Assembly: GCA_963383645.1 (NCBI GenBank)
Contig: OY726569.1
Span: 81,388,627-81,452,626, forward strand
Origin: Muscardinus avellanarius
Lineage: Eukaryota > Chordata > Mammalia > Rodentia > Gliridae
Direction: 5' to 3'
Length of the DNA stretch: 64,000 bases
Numbering within the stretch: position 1 is the stretch's first letter; each line of letters starts with the position of its first letter. The notes beneath the pieces are model-generated. The model was not told where the DNA came from. It saw only the letters and a list, made by a program, of their open reading frames with translations, and did not search any database. The position numbers and the translations under genes were made by a program. Positions 21,531-33,344 of the stretch are shown piece after piece.

Positions 21531-22858
21531 TCCTCTCATTTAAAAATGTCATCCTTTTGAAAATCTTAGTTCTTTACAAATTACCTTAATAACGTCTTAT
21601 GATCTGCTTTATCTTTTCTGCAAAGGAAATGTTGTTGAGGTTTTACTAAGCCCAGAAGCTGATGATCATATTTACTAGGTAGTTGTAACTCTTAACATAG
21701 TTTAGGTATTTCTAAGGCTTCAGATTGCCTATACTACGTTCACAAACTTGTTTATTTAGAAATAAACAACTCGGCAAACTCTCTACACTCCTGATCAGCA
21801 CAGAATTATCTGCTATTTGCTTTCTGAAGGTTTCCAAAGTCAGAGCAAGTGTGTCCCTAAGCAGACTCAGCCTCTTGTAGTATTTTTCTCTTGGCCCACT
21901 CTCTCTGCCTCCTTTGAATCTGTATGGTACTATAACCATCCACTCTGCACCGTGCTCGGAAGCTTCCTTTTTGGCAGAATACTTGTTTGGCAGCAAAGCT
22001 GTAGAAACAGGTGCATTCAGAACAGCCTGGGCACCAGTCATGAGTCTTACTGAGTGTCAAAAATCTGAAAACACTTGCTGAGAACCAAATGTATTCCACT
22101 GGAAAAACCCTCTGCGGAGCTCTAAGCCTCTTGGACTCTTGTTCCTAGATCAGGGCTTGCATTTCCTTTCCTGTCACGGTAAAAGATGAAGAAAGCCACC
22201 ATGGATCCTCACTGCTGAGGCAGGGGGGACAGCCCCCTCCCCAGATCCACTCTGATTTGAAACTCGAGTCAGAAGTCCCCAGGCTGTTAGCACGGGCATT
22301 CTTTCCCTAGTGGAGCTGGAGGTGCGTGAACCCAAGTAGAGAACCAGATCGTGGACGGAGAGACCCACTCAGGCCAGGTCAGCAAGTGGTGAGACCTTGG
22401 AGTTGACCAGAAAAATCTCCATTGGTTGCACAAGGCTGTAAGTAGTAATTGCCTTAGCGATGCATGATGTGATCTGGTTTGGAGTAGAGTGGCAGAGCTA
22501 CTGTTTTTTTGAAAATAAGAAGCCAATTTTAGCTCAAACCAGCCCTTAAGAGAACGTTTGGCAGATTTTATTGGCAATAGTAAAGTACATCCAGAAAAAG
22601 TTCCTGATTGAATTAGTTATGGGAATGGAGTTTAATGGCATTAGTAATTTATTACACTCTTGTTGCTTTTTATTGATGATAGTATTGTCTGATGTTTCTT
22701 CTCTACTATAATTCTTTTAGCAGAAAAGCAACTCTCATGCATATATTGAAGTGGTTTTCCAGCTATGAATTCTTTAGAGTAGAAATTTATTTACCAAATG
22801 TGAATTCTTTTAGAACGTATGAAGTTATGTAGAAATTGACTGTGAAATGTCAGAGAAA

Positions 22859-22864
22859 AATAAA
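22859..22864 (+). terminator. CIPC: probable distal CIPC poly(A) signal
   Basis: AATAAA followed about 25 bases later by a T-rich tract (CTTTTTTTTGCTTTG), the usual arrangement of signal and downstream element. Confidence 0.5.
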
Positions 22865-23177
22865 AGTCACTTATTTGAAAGCGATTAGGCTTTTTTTTGC
22901 TTTGTAACTGCTTAAAAATACTGAGACGTCTACAGCAAATGCTTGAGTTGACTTAAGTGTCCAGTGTAGATACTCATGCCATTTGGGAATGTTGGGATCG
23001 GATACTGAATGTGTGGAAATTCATTGTCAGACTTTCAGCAGTGTGGACTCAAAGGAAATGTGGTCGGTCGTTAGGTAGATGAGTGTGGCCAGTCTCTCCC
23101 CAGAGTCGGAGGTTTACGCTCTGGCAGCTGGGAGACGTGAGTGGAGGGATCAGTCCAGTGATTTCTTCCATCAGTTC

Positions 23178-23654
23178 AGAAATAGAACTTTTTTTTTTTT
23201 TTTTTGCGGTACTGGAAATAGAACCCAGGGGCATTCTACATTTGAGCTACACCTCCAACCCTATTTTTTATCCTTCCTTCCTTTATTTTTTGTGGTACTG
23301 GGGGTGGAACCCAGGGGCTTTTCTACCTTCAGGCTATACTCCCAGACCTCTTTTATACTTTATTTGGAAACAGGGTCTCTAAGTTGCTGAGAGCCTCACT
23401 AAGTAGCTGAGGCTGGCTTAGAACCTGTGTGATCCTTCTGTCTCAGCCTCCTGAGCGCTGGGATTACAAGCGTGCGCCACCACGCCCAGTTTTTTTTTTT
23501 TTTTTAATTCTTTATTTTGAAACAAGTTCTCACTAAGTTGCAGAGGGCCTAAGCAGCTGAGACTGTCCTCGAACCTGCAATCCTCCTGTCTCAGCCTCCC
23601 AAGTACTGGAATTACAAGCATGCACCACCGTGCCTGGCTAGAAATAGAACTTTT
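23178..23654 (-). mobile_element. SINE inserted in the linker of another SINE
   Basis: AGAAATAGAACTTTT flanks the outer element (23178-23192 and 23640-23654). A 'GGAAACAGG' subtype copy (about 23275-23490) splits the outer copy at its A-rich linker, which on this strand reads as T-rich tracts either side. Confidence 0.9.
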
Positions 23655-23879
23655 AAATGACAAAACTATACAGTTGTATACTGAGATAAACTAAAGGCAC
23701 ATTGTTCTTCCTCCAACACGGAAGTCCTCAGTAAGAACATGGTAGAGCCTTCCTGTGTGCATTCTCTCTGAGGCTCAGCTCCTTGTTAAAGCTCACCAAG
23801 AGGCTCTCCACAGGGGCATGCGGTGTCCTCCCTGCCTCTCAGGACAGTCAGCAACCCCTCCTGGTTGGCCTTGTTATTG

Positions 23880-24475
23880 TTGTACTAGAGATTTGCCCCA
23901 GAAGCATTCTACCTCTGAGCTACACTCCCAGCCCTATTTTTTATTTTTTTATTATTTTGTGGTACTAGGGATGAAACTCGGGCATTCTACCTCCAGGCTA
24001 CACTTCCAGCCCTATTTTTTTTTTTTCCCCTGGTGGTACTGGGGTTCCTGGAAGCCCTTCTACCTCCGGGCTATACTCCCAGACCTATTTTATATTTTTT
24101 TAAATTTGGAAACAGGGCCTCAAGCCAGAGAGGCTGGCTCGGAACCAGCGCGATCTTCCTGTCTCCGCCTCCCAAGTGCGGGAATTACAAGCGTGCGCCA
24201 CCACGCCCGGCCTTAATTCCTTATTTTGAAACAGGGTCTCACTGAGTTGCATAGGGCCTCACTAGTAGCCGAGGCTATCCACGAATCGCGATCCTCCTGT
24301 CTCAGCCTCTTAAATGCTGGGATTATGAGCGTGCACAGCACACCCGGCTTATTTTTTATTTTGAAACAGGGTCTCATTAAGTTGTTGAGGGGTCTCAGTA
24401 AGTTGCTGAGGCTGGCCTTGAATCTTAGATTCTCCTGCCTCTGCCACCCAAGTATAAGTGTGCACGCCTGTGTTC
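23880..24475 (-). mobile_element. multi-layer SINE cluster
   Basis: Right arm (23880-23940), second right arm (23955-24020), a complete 'GGTTCCTGGAAGCCC' copy (24028-24212), then left arms (24213-24348 and 24349-24475). All are on the minus strand. The layering suggests at least three insertion events. Confidence 0.8.
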
Positions 24476-26049
24476 TTCTATCCCAATCTCACTTACAGTT
24501 TACAAAAAAAGAGCAAATAAATGCCAAGCCAGGGCAGTTACTCTGTTCTGTGGGCCATGTGTGAATGCTGGGCTTTTCCTGTCAAAATCCCTCCTTCGTT
24601 CTTAGAGCACGTGGCTTGCCTCTCTTTATGAAGGATGGTTATGCAAGACGTTAGAGAATTGCTTGAGAGAACAGTCGGCATGATTCCTGCCTCAAATTAC
24701 AGCAGCTGGAGGAGATGAGCAAGAAAGCTAGAGAAGCCCGTGGAGTACCAAGTGAACACAGGCGTGGGCGGAAGCTGCTGGGAAGTGGAGGGGAATGAAC
24801 ACCCAAAGCAGGATCCCGAGGCCAGCCCGCGTGAGGGCCCCAGTCAAGCTGAGTGATCGGTGTTCCAAACGCAGCCGTCAGCGTGTCTCGAGAGCCTGAG
24901 AGTAAAAATAGCTGCCTCTAATTTTCCTAAAGACTCACTTCATCTTAGGAATTTCAGGGGCCTCAAATGGGTGCTCGCTTATTCTGGTAACTGTTCTCAG
25001 AACAGAGGAGAGCTGGGGCCCCAGTTCTCTGGCAACAGCCCGCAAGCTTTGCCCGCTGGGTGGGCAGATGGGAGCCCTTGGCTTGGAGTCTGCCCTCCAT
25101 TTGGGCAGGAGAGTGAAACCCTAGCAACCCTGAAAAAACCAGGACCTGCTACTACTTGTAGATGGTAAACTTTAACATGTCTCTACAGAGAGTTGGATTG
25201 AAATCACCATTTCCTCTGCTGCAAATGGGTAAATTGCCCCTGGAGCAGCAAGGGGAGAGCTCCCTGTGGCCCTCCAAAGGTTTGCTGGAATGAACTGAGA
25301 CCAGCTCAGTCAGGAAGAAGGGCATGCAATTTATTAACGTGCATGGGGAGGGGCGAATCACAGGGGAGTGACTGCCTGGTAGCCAGAGGGGCGGAAGGTT
25401 CAGGTGCTCAATCGCCCTCCTCGCTGGGGAGAGGGAAATGCAAGATAGAGACAAGCCGGACAGGTAGTAAATGATTTTTGAGGCGTGAACGGAGTGATCT
25501 GTAAATGATTTTCTTTGGAAGAATGAATGGGCCTGGGAGGTAGCAGCTTGTGACACAGTCGGGTGAGGTGTGGTGACAGTCTACAGTCTCACTTCCTGCA
25601 ATAGTTTAAAGTGAAACCTCAGAGAGAGGACAGAAGGCAAACGTTTTCCTCTTTGGCAGGCCCAGGCTGTTGATAGGGAATATCAGAGTCCAGCCTCTTC
25701 CAACACCTGTTCCTCTCCCGAGAACCTTTAACCTAAAATTACCAGGGTACCATATTTTGGGGGTGACAGCTCTGGGATCTCTCACCCCTCAGAGGAAGAG
25801 AAGAAGCTGGAAGATGGTAAACACAAATAGGACCTGGCACCTCAGAAGATCCCGCAGCATCTTTAACAGGCAGGAAAGCCTCCCGGGACGGTTCATCCTG
25901 CTTCCCTCTGATCTCCAGCCAGCCTTAGAGCCTCTGCTCCTGCTCTCTGCTCTGGAGATGCGAATGAGTGCCCACCTAAGCGACATACACAGTGGAAGGG
26001 CGGTGGACTGCACTACCAGCAGCCCAGAGACTCAGTAGCATGCATGGCC

Positions 26050-26312
26050 TGGGGGGTGGGCTGCATGTGTGTGGGGATTGAGCACAGGGGCTTTCTTCCC
26101 CAGACCTGTATCTCCAGCTCCATTTTATTTTTCATTTTGAAACAGGGTCTCTCTAAGCTGCCGAGGGCCTTGTAAGTGGCTGAGGCCGTCCTTGAACCTT
26201 GGATCCTCCGTTTCTCAGCCGCAAGTACTGGGATTATAGGTGTGTGGGAGGGTGTGTGTGTGTCTGTTACTGGGGATTGAACCCAGAGGCTTTCTGCCCT
26301 GAGCTAGTGAGC
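26050..26312 (-). mobile_element. diverged B1-dID and arm fragment
   Basis: 26068-26245 is a degraded minus-strand copy and 26264-26312 an additional right-arm fragment after a short GT run. Confidence 0.7.
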
Positions 26313-27044
26313 CCTCTCACTAGGTTCTACACACCCACAGCTGGGTGTGTGGGCCTGGGGGAGGCGCTGCCTCCTGCTTGCACCTACTTTTATCTCACAG
26401 ATCAGCGCGTTATCACCTTTGGGTGAGCAGCCTTTGATGAGGGCAGAAGTCCTTATGATGAACTACTAAGCCAAGAAGTGTTGCAACCGCCCCAGGATAT
26501 GGATTCATCGATAAGTCCACCCCAACACGGCCCAAGCACCTGGGGAGAGTTCTGGGAGGTGGATTGTCCTGCTCGGCAGGCAGCTCACCTCTAGACTTGT
26601 GGCCCCACCCACAGCAGCACCTGCCTGCTCTCCTCTGGCCTGCCCCAGCTTCCTCCAGCAGAGTCTTCCATGTGTTCCCTCCCCAGCCTCACCCTCATCT
26701 CGGGCCGGGCCGGGCAGCACCGAATGCTTGTTAAGTCCCAGGATCTATAGAAAGGTACTTGTGGCCCCTGCCTGGGGGGGGCCTGGCACCTGAGCCTGGA
26801 GCCCCTGGCCCTCGGGAGAGCTGTGATGCGAGGTTGTGCCTGGTGCCCAAGACAAGTTCCAGACAGAGCCGCGGGAGCTCCGCCAGGCCTGGGGAAGAAC
26901 TCGGGGTTAGCTGAGATTTGAGCTCTACCTTGGCACACGGTGCAGCTTAGGTAAACCAAGAGGACCCGGAACAGCATTTTAACCAAAGGGAAGAGCATGA
27001 GTAGACGTCTGATGGTGAGATAGAAATATCTCAGTCTCAAGCTG

Positions 27045-27115
27045 GTCTCCGTGTGACTCCGGCAAGTTACATAATCTCTCTGGGCCTGTTTCCTCATCTG
27101 TTGAGCCACTCCCCA
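27045..27115 (+). repeat. MIR fragment
   Basis: Core text GTGTGACTCCGGCAAGTTAC..CTCTCTGGGCCTGTTTCCTC..TCTGT is typical of the MIR central region. Confidence 0.7.
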
Positions 27116-27929
27116 TCAACGCTGAAAGATTGTCGAGCTTTAGCGTAAAGTGCCTAGTACGGCGGCCCCATTCAGTAACAGTGATCTTAAAATTGTTACT
27201 GCTGTTTGAGGAATGACTGGGCTGGCTCGGCCCAAGGCCAGCGTTCCATTTTGTACTTCCAGGTAGTGACAGGCAAATCAGCCAGCTCCCTGCCTGCCTC
27301 TGGCACCCCGCAGCACTCAGATCGGAGTCCTTCCTTACTGCACACCCTGCAGGATACCTGCCAAGCGCTGCAGCTCTCCCAGGGCAGCTCACCTCGCCCC
27401 TCTCCAGAGCCCTGCAGCCAGCAGGTGGGGAGCTGCAGAGGAATCAGGAGCACTGGCTATCAGCCTCATCCTCGCCAGGACCCTCAGTCTCACGCCAGGC
27501 CCAGCCTCCTGGCTGGTGACTCAGCCTCCAGCCTCCCACACAATCCCTCCTCCACATCTGTCTCACGCGAGCATCTCAAACCTCCTCTGCAAATGTGCAA
27601 AGCCGGGAACTACAGCAATGGCTCCCCAGCGTGGCTGCAAGAGCATCGTGCGACCAGCAGCATCGCCATCACCTAGAGTCTGATGCTTTTTAACAAGATC
27701 ACCTTGATTCTCAGACCTACAAGTATGGGGAACATTGGCGCCAGCTTTTACTAAAGGCTCTGGATGGTCCAAGGGCGGTGCCGGGTGTTTTACAGCACAG
27801 CATCTCATTCAGCTAGGGCACGCCTTTGACAAACCTCAACAAATCCCCATGAGCGCCTATGTGAGAAGCTCTGTGCTAGGGCCTGGGGTGAAAGCAGGTG
27901 CTGCCCCTCGGGGTAAGAGCACAGACGCC

Positions 27930-28075
27930 ACGGGATGTGGATGTCAACCTCATCACTTACCTGCTGTGTGTTCCTGGACTCCTTCCTCAGCCTCTCTGAG
28001 CACTAGTTTCCGCTTCTGCGGCGCAGGACTAATAACCACCAAGCCCTGGTTGCGGTCACGATTGAGCTTTTCTAA
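27930..28075 (+). repeat. MIR fragment
   Basis: Contains CTCATCACTTACCTGCTGTG, TTCCTGGACTCCTTCCTCAG and CCTCTCTGAGC in MIR order. Confidence 0.65.
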
Positions 28076-28139
28076 GCCAAGTCCTCACCAGGCCTGGATC
28101 TAGCACGAGCTCAGAACAGCCGTGACTGTGACAAAAACA

Positions 28140-28570
28140 CCTGGGGCGGCGGGGAGAAAGGAGTGGTGGGAGAGAGCGGCTCATGTGGCCCCTGAGGAGG
28201 GGCGCGGCGGCGGGACCCTGCTGCCCCAGTCCGGCTTGCCCGGACGTGGGCTCCCGGGATCGGGCCGTTCTCCCCATTTTACTGGCCGGGCCAGACCATA
28301 TGGGTAGCAAGAACTCGGGCCCCCGATCCTGCCCTTTTCCCCCTGAAACCTTTTGTGGCTCTGCGAGGCAAGCGCCCAGCAGTCCCTTCAGGCCCGGGGT
28401 CTGTCCCCCTCCCCACGCCGCGGAGCCTGGAGAGCCAGGCGTGGCGGGCGGCATCTGGCGCCCCCTTCCGGCAGGCCCGAGCCACTGCAGCGGGCCGCCG
28501 GCTCTGCGGGTCCTGGTCCCTCTGGGTCGCAGAGATGCCGCCCTCGCGCACGCGTCTGAGGAATCCGTGT
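28140..28570. promoter_or_regulatory. small CpG-rich patch, possible enhancer or lncRNA promoter
   Basis: About 430 bases rich in CpG, distinct from the surrounding AT-balanced DNA, with CGCGCACGCG near 28544. It is followed by a non-repetitive AT-rich stretch holding a TAATTAAG homeobox-type site (about 28639) and a perfect palindromic kappa-B motif. No gene is recognisable on either strand. Confidence 0.4.
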
Positions 28571-28710
28571 AGGGGTTCCGTGGTCCTCGGAGTGCACCGT
28601 TAGTTCCTGTAATTTAATTTTCTCTCCCGAAAGCGCTGCTAATTAAGTTATTTCTCCGCGAGTGGTCGCACCCCACCCCTGCTGCTCAGTGTATTAGTTA
28701 CCAGTATGCA

Positions 28711-28720
28711 GGGAATTCCC
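28711..28720. promoter_or_regulatory. palindromic kappa-B motif
   Basis: GGGAATTCCC fits the NF-kB consensus GGGRNNYYCC and is a perfect palindrome. A single 10-base match proves nothing, but it lies 150 bases from a CpG-rich patch. Confidence 0.35.
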
Positions 28721-28952
28721 GGTATGTGGCCTCGCCCCTCCTCATCTGCCGCCTCCTGGGCCTCTCCGGAGGACTTGCCTCCCTCTATTTGCACCTGGTC
28801 ATGAAAGCAACCCTTCAGTCTTGGAGGAAACGTGAGAACAAGCCTCTCCTGCTGCTGGGGCCTCTGCAACTGGGTTCATCAAAATCAAATTGTGTCTTCT
28901 CAACTCCCCTGTCTTTACAATAATGAAATTGTATCCCCTACAGCTGCGTGCG

Positions 28953-28954
<2 letters not shown>

Positions 28955-28997
<43 letters not shown>

Positions 28998-29408
28998 TGG
29001 AGATTCAACACAGGGACATCCTATCTCTGAGCTATACTCCTGGCCCTATTTATTTAATGTATTTAAGTTTTTTTTGTGTGTGTGGCACTGGGGATTGAAC
29101 CCAGAGGCATTCTACCTCTGAGCTAACCCACAGCCCAGCCCAATTTTATTTCTTATTTGGAAACAGGGTCTCACTAAGTTGTGAAGAGCCTAGCTGCAAA
29201 CCTGTGATCCTCCTGTCTCAGCGTCCCAAACACTGGGATTACAAGCATGTGCCACCACGCCTGGCTTCCTGCTTATTTTTTATTTGGAAACAGGTTTTCG
29301 CTAAATTGCTGAGTGCCTAAGATGCTGAGGCGGCTTCTGACCTGCAATTTTCCTGTCTCAATCTCCCAAGTACTAGAATTACAGGTGTGTGCCACTATGC
29401 CCGGCTTT
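28955..29408 (-). mobile_element. (GT)n and SINE cluster
   Basis: (GT)n at 28955-28994, right arm (28996-29046), a complete minus-strand copy (about 29080-29267) and a left arm (29268-29408). Confidence 0.82.
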
Positions 29409-30104
29409 AAGGAGATGTTAGTGGTGAGGATTTCAGGTGTACAAGCAGATCAGAAAGGGGCCTTCTGAGACAGGAAGGCCAGGAGGAGCCCACACATGGG
29501 ACTGCCTTCTGTCTGGAAGGCCTCACAGTGCCTCTCAGCCCACCTCTGCTTGGCTTCTCTGGGGTTCCAGGTCAGTACCCTGCTCCAGGCCTGCAGAGCT
29601 TTGCACCCATGCCATCAACAGTGGGGGGCACTTCATAAGCGAGCCCCCACCTCCAGCCACCCCTGAGGCTCCCCTTTCCCAATGTCACCTAGGTTACCTT
29701 GTGCAAGTGTCCCCCCTTGGGCCCCACTCCACTGTAGGGTGTCCAGGGAGTGGGTGTGGAGACAAGCCTGGCCATGCTGGGCCCGCTTCAGTGCCTGGTC
29801 CCTTCCTGCCCCACCCAGGCACCACCTGGGAGGGTGACCTCCAGAAAGAGCCCCATTTCCCCTGATGAAGCAGCACCCTTGGGCCTGGGCAGAGCCCCGA
29901 GGCTGGACTTGCCCAGTGTTCCCTCCAGACCTGGGGTCTGTCCACTCTTGGCCCAGACTGCGCCCACACCTCCAGACGCTTCTCCAGAGAAGCTGCTTCT
30001 CCTGTGTGACTTGCTAACAGTCCTAGTCTGGGAGGAGCCCAGCACGCCTGCTTTTACCTGCAGATACACAGTAAGCTTTCAGCTGTGCACATGAGGGGCG
30101 GAAC

Positions 30105-30185
30105 CTCGTTCTTTTCTCTGCGTCCACCAGTGCCTGTTACATAGTAGGTGCTCAATCCATGTATTAGATGAGTGAATCAATACTT
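30105..30185 (+). repeat. L2 3'-end relic
   Basis: CAGTGCCTGTTACATAGTAG followed by GTGCTCAATCCATGTATTAG and ATGAGTGAATCA is characteristic of the L2 3' end. Confidence 0.65.
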
Positions 30186-30269
30186 TAATGCATGGAAACT
30201 TGAGGGCAGGTTACTTTTTCAGTGGTCATTTGATTGGGTGTCTACAATATACCACAACAGAAAGACAGT

Positions 30270-30515
30270 CTAGTGTTTGGGTTGAAAGGACAGATCCTGG
30301 AGCAGGCAGCCTGGGTTGGAAGCACCAGCTCTGCCACTTACTGGCTGTGAGACTTTGGACAAGTTACTCTTCACCTGGAAAATAGGGGGCCTATAATATG
30401 CCTCAGAGGGTTCCTCTGAAGAATAGATGAGTTCACACAGGTAAAGTGCATGTCTGACAAGGGCCTGACATGGAGCGGGTGTTCAGTCAATGTTGATTGT
30501 TATTACTATTAGTAG
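30270..30515 (+). repeat. near full-length MIR
   Basis: Runs from CTGGAGCAGGCAGCCTGGGTT through CTCTGCCACTTACTGGCTGTG and ACAAGTTACT to GTGTTCAGTCAATGTTGATTG. One of the best preserved ancient SINEs in the window. Confidence 0.8.
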
Positions 30516-30545
30516 TAGAATCACTGCATCAAAAATAATGTCAGT

Positions 30546-31065
30546 CCTGGGCACAGTGATACACGCTTGTAGTCCCAGTAAGAGAATTGCAGGATGGAAG
30601 CTAGACTCAAGCAACTTAGGCCTTCAGCAACTTAGCAAGACTTTGTTTTAAAATAAAAAATACAAAGGACTGGGGATATGGTTCAGAAGTAGAACACCCC
30701 TGGGCTCAATCCCTAGTACCAAAAAGAAAAAGAAAGAAATATACTATCAGTGTACTACACCGTGGTAGGTACTGGGGGAAAAACAAAAAGGATTCTCCTG
30801 CCCTTCAAGGGTGAGTAATATAGCTGGGAGCCAAAACCCACAGGGGGTGGGGGGTCAGAGTGGCAGAGAGGGCCAGGGCAGTGGGAATCTGGTCAGAAGA
30901 TTTGGCAGGGGCCGGGCATGGGGTAGTGCTTTGGAGTTTTAGGCAGGAGGATCACAGGTTCCAGTCCAGTCTCAGCAACCTGAGACCCTTAGCAACTTAG
31001 TAAGATCCTGTGTCAAAATAAAAAAGGCTGGGGGTGTGGCTCAGAGTAGAATGTCCCCCCAGCTC
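30546..31065 (+). mobile_element. two diverged B1-dID SINEs
   Basis: 30546-30723 has a head, linker and CAATCCCTAGTACC box. 30908-31062 is a shortened copy with a degenerate right arm. Confidence 0.75.
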
Positions 31066-33071
31066 TTCTCCCCCCAGAAAAGACTTGGTAGGTTCTGGAC
31101 CTGTGGAAAGAAGGCCCTATGGAGAGCTGTGGCCTGGAGCGTCAGGGAGAGGCCTAGGCTAAAGGGAGGTATGTGGGACAGGGGGTCCACTGGGGCACAG
31201 AGGGCTACCCAGGGAACCCCCTTGCCAACCAGGAAGGGACATCCAGCGTGAGGAAAGGCTGCTTCCTGCATGTCAAGGCTCTGGCCCGTCCAGTTCTGCT
31301 CCAGCTCCCAGAAGCCATTTGGAAGGAAGGCTGCCCTCCAGCTGTGCAGGAAGGCAAGCAGGTGGGGAGCTCCCTCTTTGGGTGCAGAGTTGAGGGGTCT
31401 CCGCTATTTCAGTTGAATTCTTCAGCAGGACCCCGTAGATCGCTTAAACATCGATTCCCACTCCGCTCACCCAAAGAGGACACGCTGAGTTGGAGTGAGC
31501 CAGGGCTCTGTATGAAGTGATCCGAGGATCTGAAATGTGGCTTGAGGACAGGATCTCCAACCCTGGTCGCAGGACCTCACATCCCATGACTCCTAAACGA
31601 GGACCTGCAATTCCCAGAAGCCATGGGCCTCTGCCTCCCACTCCCACACACTTCCTCCACTCCCACCACAGCCCCGGCCAGCGCCCGTTTATCCCGCCTG
31701 AGCCAGAGGCTGCCTCCCTGGGAAGCCTTCCGGTCCACGCTCGGCCGAGCCCGTGCCCTCCTGAGGCTTCTGGGCACCTGTCCACCCAGCAGTGGGCTCA
31801 GGCCCTGAATCACCAACACCATGGCCTGTCCTCTTCCGCAGGAGCTCTGTCCTGGGACTCACCTTTGCTTTCCTGGTTCCTGGCATTGTGCCTGGCACAG
31901 GGTCAACATCAGTGAATGTTTGGGGAACAGGAGAGAGCCGGGCCCACAGCAGAGGCCATGTCACCCGCTCACCGGAGCAGCCAGTTCACCACCAGCAGGC
32001 CCACCCTGGCTAGGAGCCGCCCGGGCCTCTGCCTCATCTATAAAGCACTCAGTGAGGCCAGAGCATCCTCGCTCCCCTCGCCTCCCTCCTCCTCTCCCTG
32101 CAGAGGGGCCACCTCCCCAGCATCCCTGCGGGCATGCCCAGAGGCAGGGCGGGAGGAGATGGCAGGGACTTTCATGAGTCACGAGGCCATGTGGAGGACA
32201 CCGTGTTCAAAATGGAGCCAGGGCAGGCACAGTGACGAGGACTAACCTGTTCCTAGGGAAGAAGACGTATCCCCAGGACCTAGAGATGGTCTTGTTACAG
32301 CAGAGGGGCCACGGGTTCAAGGCCGATGGGTTCATACTTTGCCTGAGCCTCCACTAGGGCTGAAGCAGAGTGCCGCTTTCTGGATGGGTACACTGAGGCC
32401 AGGAGCCAACTGTCTCACTCCCGTGCTGCATGTAGAGGCCAGAGGAGTCAGGACTCCTCCTGCCACAGGCAGATGGCTCTACCCCAGCTTTGGGCATCAG
32501 AGCTTTGCTACAAAGTGCGGCTTGTGGATGTCCTCTGAGCCAGAGATGCTTTGGGTGGCCCTGAACCACAACCTTCACTACACTACAGTGCTCCCTACAG
32601 CCTTTGAGGTCATACTCACCACCCCCACTCAGCCTTCAGGGCCATCTTGGGCCCTGTCCCCTGCAGTCATGCCTCATGTCTGAGATGTGCCTGTGATCGC
32701 CTTGCCTTCCTTACCAGCCCACAGCCCTGTCCTCACCCCGACCCTGCTACATCTCACTTAGGCCTGGCATATGTGTGTCACCAGCACCCTCACTCTAGCT
32801 CCTCCACTTCCTCTATCCTCCAAGGAGCAGCTTTATGAACCCGAGCCTGATCCCTTGCTCAGAGCCTTCCGTGCTTCCCTGTTGCCTGTCAGGGTCTCTG
32901 CAGAGCCCTTAGCTTGGCCAAGTTCAGAGACCCCCCTGCTGGGACCCAGCTCCCAGCTTGACTCCCACCCACTCTCCGCCCCTGCGCTCCAAGGCCCAGG
33001 TCTGGCCCTCTACATGGAAAGCCCTCCCTGTCCCTTCCCACTGCTGAAATCGCATCCACCTTTCCAGACAC

Positions 33072-33344
33072 AAATGGACCCTTCAGCCAGGCGTGGGGGT
33101 GCACGCTTGTAATCCTAGCGCTTGGGGGGCTGAGACAGGTTCAAAGCCAGGCTCAGCTACTGAGTGAGGCCCTCAGCAACTTAGTGAAACCCTGTTTCCA
33201 AATAAAGTATAAAATAGGTCTGGGAGTATAGCCCGGAGGTAGAAAAGCCCCTAGGTTCCACCCCCAGTACCACAAAAAAAAAAAAAAAAAAAAGAAAGAA
33301 AAAAGAAAAAAGGAAAAAGAAAAAAGAAACAAATAGACCCTTCA
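33072..33344 (+). mobile_element. B1-dID SINE with target duplication
   Basis: The element at 33086-33330 ends in a long A/G-rich tail (AAAGAAAGAAAAAAG). It is flanked by AAATGGACCCTTCA and AAATAGACCCTTCA (13 of 14 identical). Confidence 0.9.

Larger units (their letters stand above)
19814..22885 (+). other. CIPC: CIPC 3'UTR (probable full extent)
   Basis: AT-rich sequence follows the stop. Candidate polyadenylation signals AATAAA lie at 20971-20976, 21761-21766 and 22859-22864. The last is followed by a T-rich stretch and is taken as the distal end. Two antisense SINEs (20447-20660 and about 21284-21526) lengthen the UTR relative to species without them. ATTTATTTA near 22787 is an AU-rich-element-like motif. 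The true end needs 3'-end reads. Confidence 0.55.
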
